A DNA stretch of 64,000 nt. Source: JBGSPQ01 sp964346765. Lineage in GTDB: Bacteria; Patescibacteriota; Gracilibacteria; UBA1369. A program made the translations under genes and the position numbers. Shown here piece after piece: positions 53,091-61,749 of the stretch. Within the stretch, counting starts at the first letter, position 1. The number at the start of each line of letters is the position of its first letter. Where the stretch lies: NCBI GenBank assembly GCA_964346765.1, contig CAYFWB010000002.1:124001-188000 (forward strand), read 5' to 3'. The notes beneath the pieces were generated by a model. That model was not told where the DNA came from and ran no database searches. It was given only the letters and a program-made list of their open reading frames with translations.

Positions 53091-55703
53091 TTACATGCGC
53101 TCGAAGGTGTCTATGCCAAGTACAGTAAGGCCGTTTTGGAGCACATGCGCGAACGCTTCGACCATTTTCAGGCGTGATTGTTGCAATTCGGGGGTTGCCG
53201 CGGTTAAAACATGTACTTCGTTATAAAAGCTGTTGAATGCGCGGGCCAGATCGAACAGATAGTTTGAAATAAGGTTCGGTTTGTATTCTTTAACCGCTTC
53301 ATGTATTACGTCGGGGAAGCGCGGGAGCATGTGTAAAACTCGCTGTTCGCTTTGGTGTGAATATGGTTTTTCCGCATTTTCGCCCTGGGCTTGTGACTGA
53401 TGTGTTTTATTTTCAACAACATCTTTGGTAAGACTGAACAGATCCGTTTGTCTTTCGTTGGCATTTGATTCGGGACTAATAACGTCCTCCTCTTTAGATT
53501 TTCTTAGTATACTTTTTGCTCTGGCATAAGAGTACTCTAAATAAGGGCCGCTATTGCCTTCCAATGAGAGCATTTTATCCCAGTCAAAGGTTATGTTTGT
53601 TTCGGGATTCTGCGAAATAATGTTGTATTTTATTGCGCTGACAGCCATTTTTTCGGCTATGTGATTCTTTTCTTCATCGGAAAGTTCTCTGCTTTTTTCG
53701 GCGATTATCTTCTTTGTTCTGTTTAATGCTTCTTTTAATACTTCATCAAGTAGTATTACGTCTCCTTTTCTTGTACTCATTTTGCCTTCAGGCAGCTGCA
53801 TTCTCCCGAAAATTACATGCTTGAGCTCGGCGTCGCCCCAATTGAATTTTTTAGCCGTTGCAAAAAGCTGTTCCAAATGCAGTTTTTGCGCCACGTCAAC
53901 CACGTAAATGATTTTATCACCCTTTAATCTTTGAATTCTGTCTTTAAGACTTGCCAAATCACGGCTGGCATAAAGAGTTGTGCCATCCGTTTTTTGTAGC
54001 ATCGAGGGGGGGTAAACGTCGTTTTCAAATTTAACTATTAAAGCTCCTTTTTCGCCTTCTTCAATAATCCCCTCTTCCAACCCCTCCTTAATGATTTCTT
54101 TAGCATCTTCCAGATACATTCTTTCCCCCAGATACTCATCAAAACTTACACCGAGCTTTTGATAAATTCGTTCCAGCTCTTTAATACTGATGTCTCTGAA
54201 CCATTCCCAAATATTACCGTTTTCATTCTCTCCTTCCTCAAGTTTTTTGAATTCTTCACGCCCTTTATCCACCAATTCAGGGTTCTTTTCTTCTTCTTCG
54301 TGAAATTTTACATAAAGTTTAAGGAGTTCATTTAAGGGGTCTTTTTTTACTTCTTCCTCGCTTCCCCACCTTTTATAAGCGTAAATCAACTTACCAAACT
54401 GAGTACCCCAATCGCCCGGCCAATTAAGAGTAACAGTTTCATATCCGGCGAATTTAAACATGTTGGCCAGAGTTTGACCGATTATTGTTGAAAGCAGATG
54501 ATGCACACCGAGAGGTTTAGCTATATTGGGTGACGAATACTCAACCAAAGCTCTTGTGTTATGTCCGACCCCAAGCCTGCCGAATTTTGTCTTTAAGCCG
54601 GTTATTGAATCCAAGGTTTGCTCCAGGAACTTTTGAGACAGCTGAAAATTAATAAATCCGGGGCCGGCAATTTTAATTTTTTCCACATAATCGGGTTTTT
54701 CAATTTTTTGGATTAAAGTTTGCGCTATTTCGTGCGGTGCTTTCTGCATTTTTTTTGACAGTTTTAAAGCTATGGATGATGAATAATCACCATGAGAAGA
54801 ATCGGATGGTGTCTCCACATCCAAATCTAAATCAGGGGCTGTGTTTTCGGACTGTTCATTTAATAACTTAATTAATGCCTGTTCAAGGATACGTTTAATC
54901 TGATCTTTAGTCGTAGCCGGTTCATTTGATACTTTCTGAGTGGTCTCTTCTTTTAAGAAAGGGGGTTCTTCCGTTTCCCGGTCAGATTGTTCAATTGTAT
55001 CAGTATGAGACTGATCATGATTAACAGCTTCCCGTTCATTTAGGGAATTTTGCTCTTGCCCTTGTTCCTGTTCTTTCATTTCTTTTTCCAGCTCCGATTC
55101 ATAATCAAGGTCAACTTCGGTATTATCGGCATCAAGGATATAAATATTGGCATCGCTTCCGCCGCAGTATTTCCCTATAAGATTAATAAATTCATCAGGC
55201 AACTCTGCAAAATCCTCTTTAGTTTGGCTTCCCAAATTAATAAACCAGATGACTGTGTGTTTGGTTTCAGGTAAAAGATCAATATCTTTGAACATTTTTC
55301 CCTGTTTTGTTTCAACAAAATTAATCTGAATGTCTTTACCAATTGTGTCGAGGTCATATGCAAAGACCGGTACCATATATTTCAATCCAAGATAGTGAAT
55401 CAACGCGTATAAATTGTTGGGGCTGTTGATTTCTCTTGCTCTGCCTATTTTTTTTATTTTGCTTTCCAAAAGCCCTGCTTCCGGCAAAACCATATTCCCC
55501 TCTCTGGCCGTGTTAAATAAGGCCTGAATCTGCTTATTCCTGTTGTCGTTTTTTAATTCGTTTTTTCTCTGCGCGCAAACACCTCTTAACAGCTGATCCA
55601 CGGCTGTATATTTTCTCCGGTTTTTGAGATTCTTTAAAACCAGGGCTCCCACTTGAATTCCCGGTATTTTTTCCAGTACCTGCTTATTTAGATGGATTTT
55701 CAT
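53091..55703 (-). CDS. argS: Arginyl-tRNA synthetase with N-terminal B3/4-like domain
   Basis: 870-residue protein, about 300 longer than usual ArgRS. Residues 1-200 resemble the B3/4 tRNA-editing fold of PheRS beta and stand-alone B3/4 proteins ('NNLYALIHYLGLKYMVPVFAYDLDTI'). An acidic Gln/Glu-rich linker follows (about 200-265). ArgRS then begins: additional domain 1 ('HGDYSSSIALKLSKK'), the class I signature in the form 'NIAKPLGVHHLLSTIIG' where H-x-G-H is expected, 'NWPGDWGTQFGKLIYAY', the KMSK-like 'EGKMSTRKGDVI', and the anticodon domain 'LEYSYARAKSILRK'. A polar insert of about 45 residues splits the anticodon domain. No start codon lies near the usual ArgRS start, so the fusion appears real. 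Confidence 0.93.
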   Translation of the reverse strand: MKIHLNKQVLEKIPGIQVGALVLKNLKNRRKYTAVDQLLRGVCAQRKNELKNDNRNKQIQALFNTAREGNMVLPEAGLLESKIKKIGRAREINSPNNLYALIHYLGLKYMVPVFAYDLDTIGKDIQINFVETKQGKMFKDIDLLPETKHTVIWFINLGSQTKEDFAELPDEFINLIGKYCGGSDANIYILDADNTEVDLDYESELEKEMKEQEQGQEQNSLNEREAVNHDQSHTDTIEQSDRETEEPPFLKEETTQKVSNEPATTKDQIKRILEQALIKLLNEQSENTAPDLDLDVETPSDSSHGDYSSSIALKLSKKMQKAPHEIAQTLIQKIEKPDYVEKIKIAGPGFINFQLSQKFLEQTLDSITGLKTKFGRLGVGHNTRALVEYSSPNIAKPLGVHHLLSTIIGQTLANMFKFAGYETVTLNWPGDWGTQFGKLIYAYKRWGSEEEVKKDPLNELLKLYVKFHEEEEKNPELVDKGREEFKKLEEGENENGNIWEWFRDISIKELERIYQKLGVSFDEYLGERMYLEDAKEIIKEGLEEGIIEEGEKGALIVKFENDVYPPSMLQKTDGTTLYASRDLASLKDRIQRLKGDKIIYVVDVAQKLHLEQLFATAKKFNWGDAELKHVIFGRMQLPEGKMSTRKGDVILLDEVLKEALNRTKKIIAEKSRELSDEEKNHIAEKMAVSAIKYNIISQNPETNITFDWDKMLSLEGNSGPYLEYSYARAKSILRKSKEEDVISPESNANERQTDLFSLTKDVVENKTHQSQAQGENAEKPYSHQSEQRVLHMLPRFPDVIHEAVKEYKPNLISNYLFDLARAFNSFYNEVHVLTAATPELQQSRLKMVEAFAHVLQNGLTVLGIDTFERM

Positions 55704-55725
55704 TTTTACGATTCAAAACAGAAGT

Positions 55726-55754
55726 AGTATAGGTTAGAGCTATTAAAGTGGCAA
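55726..55754 (-). promoter_or_regulatory. argS: Promoter of argS
   Basis: On the minus strand, TTGCCA (55749-55754), 17 bases, TATACT (55726-55731), 23 bases before the ATG. Confidence 0.7.
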
Positions 55755-55849
55755 CCCGCTGAAGCATAATATTTATAATTTATATTTAACTTTTGTCAAT
55801 ACCATTTGGCAGAGTTTTTCTCGCTAAGATTTAAAAAAGGCTTTTTTTT

Positions 55850-55858
55850 TGATATAAT
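55850..55858 (+). promoter_or_regulatory. Extended -10 promoter of the FN3 surface protein
   Basis: TGATATAAT: a perfect TATAAT (55853-55858) with the extended TG-N motif. The -35 region is weak. The ATG is 37 bases downstream. Confidence 0.65.
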
Positions 55859-55894
55859 TATTAGATTTAAAAATAAACACTAAACATAAAAATC

Positions 55895-57448
55895 ATGAAA
55901 ACAAAAGTAAATAAAAAATTTGTACTGATTAGTATCGGGATGGCGCTAATGATGATGTTTGCGCCGGCGGCTTCGGCCCAGGCCGATACCGAACCCCCCT
56001 CTGACGTTGAAAACCTAAAAGCCGTGGCCGGTGATTCGATGATTAATTTAACCTGGAATGTTGCTACTGATAATGATGTGGTAGAGGGTTATAAAGTATA
56101 TTTTGGCACAGAGCCGGTTGTGGAACCGGGACAAGAGTATGAAACATCCGTAGATACCGGAAACAAGATCAGTTACGACCTTGAAGGACTGGAAAATGGC
56201 ACAACTTATTATATGGCTGTAACCGCTTATGATCCTGCCGGTAATGAAAGTGAAAATTACAGCGTTGAAGTAAGCGCCACACCCGCTCACGGGGCGGCCG
56301 ACAGCGAAGCTCCAACAGTTGTACAGGCTGAAGCTTTGGATAAATACACAGTATTGGTGACTTTTTCAGAACCGGTAAGCGTGCCGGAAACTGATCCTCA
56401 AAGCGCTTTTACAATTGTTGATGATGCCACAGGCATGACACTTGATGTGCTTGCCGCAGCTTTAAATCTTGAAGACACAAGTGAGAAGAGTGTACTTTTA
56501 ACAACAGCCGAACAACAGGCCGGAGCCAACTATGTTTTAACCGCCGGTATTCAGGTTGAAGATAAATCAGGAAATCCAATTCAAAGCGGAACATCTGATA
56601 CGGGTGTATTTATAGGTACAGATCTGGAACCGAAAGAATTTGAACCGCAAGGCGACTTGGTTGCGGAAGGTGAAGATACTGTCGGTCCGCAATTAATAGA
56701 TGTTCAGGTATCAGATAATACACACGTACAGATTGCTTTTTCAGAAGTTGTAAACCTTGGCCCGGCTCCGGAACTGAGTTTTATAATTACCGAAGAAGAA
56801 AATATTCAAAACACTCTTGATGTTTATGAAGCGGTTTTGAGTCCGAAAGGTGATATTGTCACATTGACGACCGCGCCTCAACAACCTAAAAACTATAATT
56901 TGATTGTTATGGAGGATGTTACGGATGAAGCGGGTAATATGATTGATGTTGCCAATAACGCCACAGTCTTTTTTGGAGGTTCAGCACCAGAAGAAGTGGT
57001 GGAAGAAACACCGGAAGCGGAAAATCCGGAAGACATGCCGGAAGAAACACCGGAAGATCTGATTTCCGATGTTACACCTCCTGAAGACGCGTCCGACCTT
57101 AAAGCAAAACTTCTTGAAAACATGACCGGTATGTTGACCTGGACTCCAAGCGCCAATACCGCCGGTGACCTGGCCAACTATGTTTTATATAAAAGTACCG
57201 ACGGAACCGATTATGGAGACAGCGTTATGCTGGATCCAACCGCCGAAAGTCATGACCTTAAAGGTTTGGTTTCCGACATGACTTACTTTTTTAAACTGAC
57301 CGCCAAAGACACTGCCGGAAATGAAAGTGACGGCATAAAAACCGCTTTTACTTTGGAACTTCCCCAGACAGGTCCCGAACTTGCGCTACTGCTATTGGGT
57401 TCAGCGGGGCTTGGCGGACTTATGAACAGAAAGAAAAAAAGAAAATAA
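55895..57448 (+). CDS. FN3 surface protein with LPXTG-type sorting signal
   Basis: 517-residue exported protein. Signal peptide 1-28 (ASA). A fibronectin type III domain covers about 34-132 ('PSDVENLKAVAGDSMINLTW', 'LENGTTYYMAVTAYDPAGNES'). Two Ig-like (Big_5-type) modules follow at about 138-250 and 262-362. A Glu/Pro-rich hinge lies at about 365-395, and a second FN3 at about 395-485. The end is a sortase signal: LPQTG at 489-493, a hydrophobic stretch (LALLLLGSAGLGGL) and a basic tail (NRKKKRK). A sortase would link the Thr to the wall. No sortase gene is in the window. Own promoter and terminator. Confidence 0.9.
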   Translation: MKTKVNKKFVLISIGMALMMMFAPAASAQADTEPPSDVENLKAVAGDSMINLTWNVATDNDVVEGYKVYFGTEPVVEPGQEYETSVDTGNKISYDLEGLENGTTYYMAVTAYDPAGNESENYSVEVSATPAHGAADSEAPTVVQAEALDKYTVLVTFSEPVSVPETDPQSAFTIVDDATGMTLDVLAAALNLEDTSEKSVLLTTAEQQAGANYVLTAGIQVEDKSGNPIQSGTSDTGVFIGTDLEPKEFEPQGDLVAEGEDTVGPQLIDVQVSDNTHVQIAFSEVVNLGPAPELSFIITEEENIQNTLDVYEAVLSPKGDIVTLTTAPQQPKNYNLIVMEDVTDEAGNMIDVANNATVFFGGSAPEEVVEETPEAENPEDMPEETPEDLISDVTPPEDASDLKAKLLENMTGMLTWTPSANTAGDLANYVLYKSTDGTDYGDSVMLDPTAESHDLKGLVSDMTYFFKLTAKDTAGNESDGIKTAFTLELPQTGPELALLLLGSAGLGGLMNRKKKRK

Positions 57449-57473
57449 ACAAAGACCAAAATAACACCGGGGA

Positions 57474-57505
57474 ATCCCCCCCACGCAATACGCGGGGGTT
57501 TTCCT
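57474..57505 (+). terminator. Terminator between the FN3 protein and rpoD
   Basis: CCCCCACG - CAATA - CGCGGGGG stem (one mismatch), then TTTTCC. It serves the plus-strand FN3 gene and may also serve rpoD, which ends at 57507 on the other strand. Confidence 0.75.
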
Positions 57506-57506
57506 T

Positions 57507-58613
57507 TTACTCAAGGTCTTCCGTAATTAACTGTTTGCGAATGGCTTTTCTTAATTTTTCCAAAGCCTGTTCCTGAAGCTGTCTGATTCGCTCTCTGGTA
57601 AGTTTGAATTCCACACCGATTTCTCTTAAAGTCAGGCCGTCTTCACGTCCTCGATCCGCGTCCAAACCAAATCTTAGTTTGATCACCTCTCTTTCGCGGG
57701 GGGTTAAATTGTTCAGTAAAAGATTATTGATTCCTTCCCTGGTACTTTCTTCAATTACTACTTGGTCGGTGGTGGCATCATCGGGATCATGCATAAGGCT
57801 TAAAAAACTGCCGCCATCTTCGTCTTTAATGGGGGCGTCTAATGAAAAGGCTTTATTGCCATGGTTTTCTATTATCAGAAGCGCCTTTTTCTCGGGCACG
57901 TTAAAATGGCTCATTACCTCTTTCAGATCGGGATATCTGCCGTGTTTGTTTTGAAACTTGATGGCGAATCTGTTTAGTTGATTTACGGTGTCATGCATGT
58001 GGATTGGCATTCGCACATCTCTGCCTTTGTCAGCGATGGCGCGCGCCATAGTCTGTCTAATCCACCACATCGCGTATGTTGAAAATCTGTAACCTTTATC
58101 CACGTCAAATTTATAGGCGGCTCTGGCCATGCCCAGGTTTCCTTCCTGGATCAGATCCATCATCTGCATACCGCGCCCAAGGTTTCGTCTGGCCACGGAA
58201 ACGACCAACCTTAAATTGTGCGCCATCAATTGATTAATATATGGTGCCAATCTGTTTTCAAGAATTCTGATTTTCTTTTTGATTTTTTTAGCCTGTTTGG
58301 AGCTTAACGATTCACTTTTCAGCCTTTCTCTAAGAGGTTCTATTTGATTTCTGTAATGACTGATTTTGACTCCCAAAGTAATCTCTTCCTGCTTGCTCAA
58401 AAGAGGATATTGGCATGCATCCCTTAAGTAAATTGCAAATAAGTCATCACGCAGATCTTGTTCATTGATCTGGTCAAGATCAGGGTCGGGATCCTGGTCC
58501 GGGTGTGTGTCAGATAAACGCACGTCCGATGATATTTCTCTAACTTCGGATATGTCCAATTCAAAATCATCTTCTAATTCGTCAATTGTTTCAGCATCTT
58601 CGCGAAGTGCCAT
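57507..58613 (-). CDS. rpoD: Primary RNA polymerase sigma factor (RpoD/SigA)
   Basis: 368-residue sigma-70. The start is acidic (Asp/Glu-rich, about 1-55), and region 1.2 lies at about 55-90 ('DDLFAIYLRDACQYPLLSKQEEITLG'). Region 2 has 'HNLRLVVSVARRN', 'LIQEGNLGMARAAYKFD' and 'YRFSTYAMWWIRQTMARAI' (promoter melting and -10 recognition). Region 3 has 'RMPIHMHDTVNQL', and region 4 'LTPREREVIKLRFG' and 'TLREIGVEFKLTRERIRQLQEQALEKLR' (-35 recognition). This fits the TTGACA/TATAAT promoters seen throughout. It lacks the large region 1.1 of E. coli. Promoter at 58636-58664. Confidence 0.97.
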   Translation of the reverse strand: MALREDAETIDELEDDFELDISEVREISSDVRLSDTHPDQDPDPDLDQINEQDLRDDLFAIYLRDACQYPLLSKQEEITLGVKISHYRNQIEPLRERLKSESLSSKQAKKIKKKIRILENRLAPYINQLMAHNLRLVVSVARRNLGRGMQMMDLIQEGNLGMARAAYKFDVDKGYRFSTYAMWWIRQTMARAIADKGRDVRMPIHMHDTVNQLNRFAIKFQNKHGRYPDLKEVMSHFNVPEKKALLIIENHGNKAFSLDAPIKDEDGGSFLSLMHDPDDATTDQVVIEESTREGINNLLLNNLTPREREVIKLRFGLDADRGREDGLTLREIGVEFKLTRERIRQLQEQALEKLRKAIRKQLITEDLE

Positions 58614-58635
58614 AGATATTGATTAAGAGGCGGTA

Positions 58636-58664
58636 TTTATAGCGATATTAACATAAATTGTCAA
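58636..58664 (-). promoter_or_regulatory. rpoD: Promoter of rpoD
   Basis: On the minus strand, a perfect TTGACA (58659-58664), 17 bases, TATAAA (58636-58641), 23 bases before the ATG. Confidence 0.8.
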
Positions 58665-58683
58665 TTATTTCATGCTGTTTCAT

Positions 58684-59412
58684 CTATATTAAAGGCGGTT
58701 CAAACTCTTCTGTTTGTTTTATGACCGTATTGGATTCTATTGTTGATGGATCTTCGGTTGATCCTTCATCCCATTTTCTAAGATTTAGTTCCACTTCTTC
58801 ACGCGGAGTGCAGAAATTATGGCGTGAAGCGTTGATTATTTCTTTTGAGTAGTCGTATTTGGGAAAAATCATGTCGGCGGTGCGCGCGGAAACTGATCAC
58901 GGAAGTAAATAGTTCTAGCAGTTTTGATTTTCCTGCTCCACTCTTATCCACAACGTAAAGGTGACGGCGACGGTCGGTTCTTTTGATCCCAAAAGTTATA
59001 TAAGTATTGTGATAATTGGTTACTCCAAACATTGAAACGTCTTTCCCCGTAGTGGGGATATCTTTTGGTGGTTTATGTTTTTTGGCTAGAACATGCATAA
59101 TGTGGGGTGACATGGTCAGCGTTGGGAAAAAGAAATAATGCTTTTTTTTTGGGGTTTTCGTGTGTTCCCTGAGAACTCTTGATTTGTAAATGGGGTATGA
59201 GAATCTGTATGAATTGGCCTTTGATCTTGTTTATCCCTGTCGGTTTTTGTCTTTTTTGGGGCGTACAATCCGTAAATCCGGTGATCGGCAAATACGATAT
59301 CATCGGGAATCATCATAAAAACGTCCCTGATTGTTTTGGGAACAGGTATTGCTTCTACACGTTTTACCTGTTTGATTTCGCAGATCGTAAATATTATTGC
59401 CAGGGCATGTCT
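58684..59412 (-). pseudogene. Decayed type IV secretion/conjugation-type ATPase
   Basis: Fragments in different frames on the minus strand. The best one (58817-59113) reads 'VLAKKHKPPKDIP', then FGIKRTDRRRHLYVV and DKSGAGKSKLLELF, which is the start of the ATPase core of the VirB4/TraG-like (DUF87) proteins common in Patescibacteria. After Walker A the core is missing: within about 20 codons the frame shifts into a family C-terminus (58684-58872: 'ASRHNFCTPREEVELNLRKW'). Upstream pieces (to 59412) include 'VKRVEAIPVPKTIRDVFMMI' in yet another frame. Several frameshifts and a deletion of some hundreds of codons are implied. Confidence 0.75.
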
Positions 59413-59460
59413 TTACTATATTTTTATACTTTTGTCTAGCGTATATTTGATTTTTTATAG

Positions 59461-60360
59461 ATGTTTTATAAATATTTAATCTCTGACGTGCAGACTGTTT
59501 CTATGCATAAATTGTTATTAAAAATTTTGATGGGGGCGGGAGGCGCGTTTGTGTTGCTTTTTATTTGTATAAGCGCGATCAGTGATTTTGATCTGCATGT
59601 TTATTTTTTGGATGTTGGGCAGGGTGATGCTATTTTGATGCGTTTGCCCACTAGTGAACTGATTTTGGTTGACGGTGGGCCCGCTAATACCGTGTTGCAG
59701 GAAATGGCGGAGGTGATGCCTTTTTATGAAAATACGCTGGATCTGGTAATTTTGACACATCCGCACGCGGATCATATTAACGGTCTGATTGATGTAATGA
59801 ACAGGTTTGAGATTAAGAAATTGATGTTAACGGGTGTTTCCTATGGTGATCCGGCTTACGAAAAATTTATGCGCCTGATCGCCGAAAAGAATATTGAAAT
59901 GGTTTTTTTGAACGGAAATAAAGATTACCGCTTGGGAGGCGGCGTGCTGGATATCATTTATCCTTTTGAATCGATTCAGGGACAAAAATTTCAAAATGTT
60001 AATAACAGTTCTATTGTTTTTCGTTTTTTATACGGTGATTTTTCGATTTATATGAACGGTGATATGGAATTTGAAGGGGAAGAAAAAATTTTGGCTCGCG
60101 GATTTGATTTGAGCTCCGGCGTTTATAAGGCGGGGCATCATGGAAGCAAAACAAGCGGGATGACTGAACTGCTTGATGAGATAGGGGCAGGCGCGGCGGT
60201 GATTTCTTGCGGAGTGGATAACAATTTTGGTCATCCGCACGCGGAAACGGTGATCGAACTTCAGGAAAGAGGGATCGATATTTATAGAACCGACATTAAT
60301 GGACGGGTTGAATTTGTGATGGAACGAAGGGGAAACATTTCAGTAAACGCCGAACGGTAA
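59461..60360 (+). CDS. ComEC-like metallo-beta-lactamase-fold hydrolase, membrane-anchored
   Basis: 299-residue protein. A signal anchor lies at about 15-40 (translation may start at the second Met, residue 15). The hydrolase domain has 'VYFLDVGQGDAILMRLP', 'ILVDGGP', the metal motif 'THPHADHINGL' (H100, H102, D104, H105), 'SIVFRFLYGDFSIYMNGDME', 'YKAGHHGSKTSG' and 'ISCGVDNNFGHPHAETV'. This is the C-terminal domain of the competence protein ComEC/Rec2, here on its own without the membrane channel. It is probably an outward-facing nuclease or phosphodiesterase, possibly for DNA uptake or nutrient recovery. Confidence 0.9.
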   Translation: MFYKYLISDVQTVSMHKLLLKILMGAGGAFVLLFICISAISDFDLHVYFLDVGQGDAILMRLPTSELILVDGGPANTVLQEMAEVMPFYENTLDLVILTHPHADHINGLIDVMNRFEIKKLMLTGVSYGDPAYEKFMRLIAEKNIEMVFLNGNKDYRLGGGVLDIIYPFESIQGQKFQNVNNSSIVFRFLYGDFSIYMNGDMEFEGEEKILARGFDLSSGVYKAGHHGSKTSGMTELLDEIGAGAAVISCGVDNNFGHPHAETVIELQERGIDIYRTDINGRVEFVMERRGNISVNAER

Positions 60361-60361
60361 T

Positions 60362-61639
60362 TTATGCATGCTCTTCAATTTTGGTTATTTTTGCGCCCAG
60401 TGCCTGAAGTTTTTTGTCCAGATTTTCGTAACCGCGGTTGATGTAATAGATGTTGGAAATTTCGGTACTGCCGCTCGCGCAAATTGCCGCCAACACCATC
60501 GCCGCGCCTGCTCTAATGTCCAGACTTGAGATTGGGAATCCTTTTAACTTTGTAGGGCCTTGGATAATGGCTTGGTGGGGGTTTAGCATTTCCACTTCGG
60601 CGCCCATTTTTTCAAGTTCAAAAAGGTATTGCAGTCGGCCGTCAAATAAAGTTTCAAAAACTTTTGAATCACCTTTCGCTTGGGTAAGCAAAACGGCGAA
60701 AGGCGCTTGCAGATCTGTCGGAAAGCTTGGATACACGGCCGTGCGCAGTGTACTGACGGCTTGTAATGAACTACCCGGGAATATTTTTACGTTGTTTTCG
60801 CTCAGTTCGAATTTTGCCCCGGCTTCGTCTAGTTTTTCCCAAAATGAATCCAGGTGGTTGGTTTTGATATTGTTGATTGTGACTTCGCCGTTGGTGATGA
60901 CGGCAGCGATGGCAAATGTGCCGGCTTCCAGGTAATCCCCCGTAATTTCGTATTCAGCGCCCTGTAATGAATCCGTTCCTTCAATCTGCAAAAAGTGGCT
61001 TCCAATGCCGCTGATTTTGGCTCCCATTTTTTCAAGGAAATGGCATAAATCTTGAACGTGCGGTTCGGCGGCGGCCAGCCTTATTTCGCTTTTTCCAGGG
61101 ATCGCGGAAGCTAACATTACAGCGTTTTCGGTCCCGGTTACTGTCATTTCTGGCATTACGATCAAATTGTTTTTGAGTTGATTTACTTTTAAGTGCAGGC
61201 CTTGAGTTTGATCCAAAATATCGACCCCTAACTCTTTGAATGCCTTGGTGTGCCCGTTTACCGATCTTTTCCCAAGTACGCATCCGCCGGGAAAAGGCAT
61301 TTTTGCCTCACCGAATCTGTAAATTAAGGGCGCGAGTAATAAAATCGAGGCGCGCATGCTGTTGATCAGGTTTTCGCGTATTTTTCCCTGTTTTAAACCC
61401 GAAGGGTCGATTTTTACGGTGTTATTCGCAAATTCGCATTTTACGTTCAGGTGGCTGAAAATGCTTAAAAGGCCGTGGATGTCGGCAATATCGGGGACAT
61501 TTTTGATGACGGAAGGCGTTTTTGCAAGTAAAGTGGCGCATAAAACGGGTAAGGCGGCGTTTTTGGATCCGCTGATTTTTACCTCTCCTTTAAGCGGTAC
61601 TCCTCCTTGAATTATGTATTTCTGACCGGTTGTTTTCAT
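60362..61639 (-). CDS. murA: UDP-N-acetylglucosamine 1-carboxyvinyltransferase (MurA)
   Basis: 425-residue enzyme of the first committed step of peptidoglycan synthesis (PEP transfer to UDP-GlcNAc). 'GEVKISGSKNAALPVLCATLL' has the UDP-sugar-binding Lys-Asn pair (K26, N27). 'MPFPGGCVLGKRSVNGH' has the active-site Cys at 120, so it should be fosfomycin-sensitive in type. 'TVTGTENAVMLAS', 'TDLQAPFAVLLTQAKG' and 'LKGFPISSLDIRAGAAMVLAA' complete the inside-out barrels. Its end is one base from the end of the ComEC-like gene. A hairpin sits in its leader (61655-61677). Confidence 0.97.
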   Translation of the reverse strand: MKTTGQKYIIQGGVPLKGEVKISGSKNAALPVLCATLLAKTPSVIKNVPDIADIHGLLSIFSHLNVKCEFANNTVKIDPSGLKQGKIRENLINSMRASILLLAPLIYRFGEAKMPFPGGCVLGKRSVNGHTKAFKELGVDILDQTQGLHLKVNQLKNNLIVMPEMTVTGTENAVMLASAIPGKSEIRLAAAEPHVQDLCHFLEKMGAKISGIGSHFLQIEGTDSLQGAEYEITGDYLEAGTFAIAAVITNGEVTINNIKTNHLDSFWEKLDEAGAKFELSENNVKIFPGSSLQAVSTLRTAVYPSFPTDLQAPFAVLLTQAKGDSKVFETLFDGRLQYLFELEKMGAEVEMLNPHQAIIQGPTKLKGFPISSLDIRAGAAMVLAAICASGSTEISNIYYINRGYENLDKKLQALGAKITKIEEHA

Positions 61640-61654
61640 TTTTGATTATTTAGT

Positions 61655-61677
61655 GGCTCCGACTTAGGGCCGGAGCC
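61655..61677 (-). promoter_or_regulatory. Hairpin in the murA leader
   Basis: GGCTCCG...CGGAGCC, perfect 7-bp arms with a 9-base loop, 16 bases upstream of the murA ATG and downstream of its likely -10 (TATAAT on the minus strand at 61690-61695). There is no T-run, so it may affect translation or mRNA stability. Confidence 0.45.
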
Positions 61678-61699
61678 GGTCGGGCTCTAATTATAGCTC

Positions 61700-61728
61700 T
61701 TAAGATTCTTTAAGAAAAGTGCTATAAT
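61700..61728 (+). promoter_or_regulatory. Promoter of the 223-aa membrane-anchored protein
   Basis: TTAAGA (61700-61705), 17 bases, TATAAT (61723-61728), 21 bases before the ATG. Divergent from murA. Confidence 0.65.
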
Positions 61729-61749
61729 GTTAGGATAACAAAAACAAAA

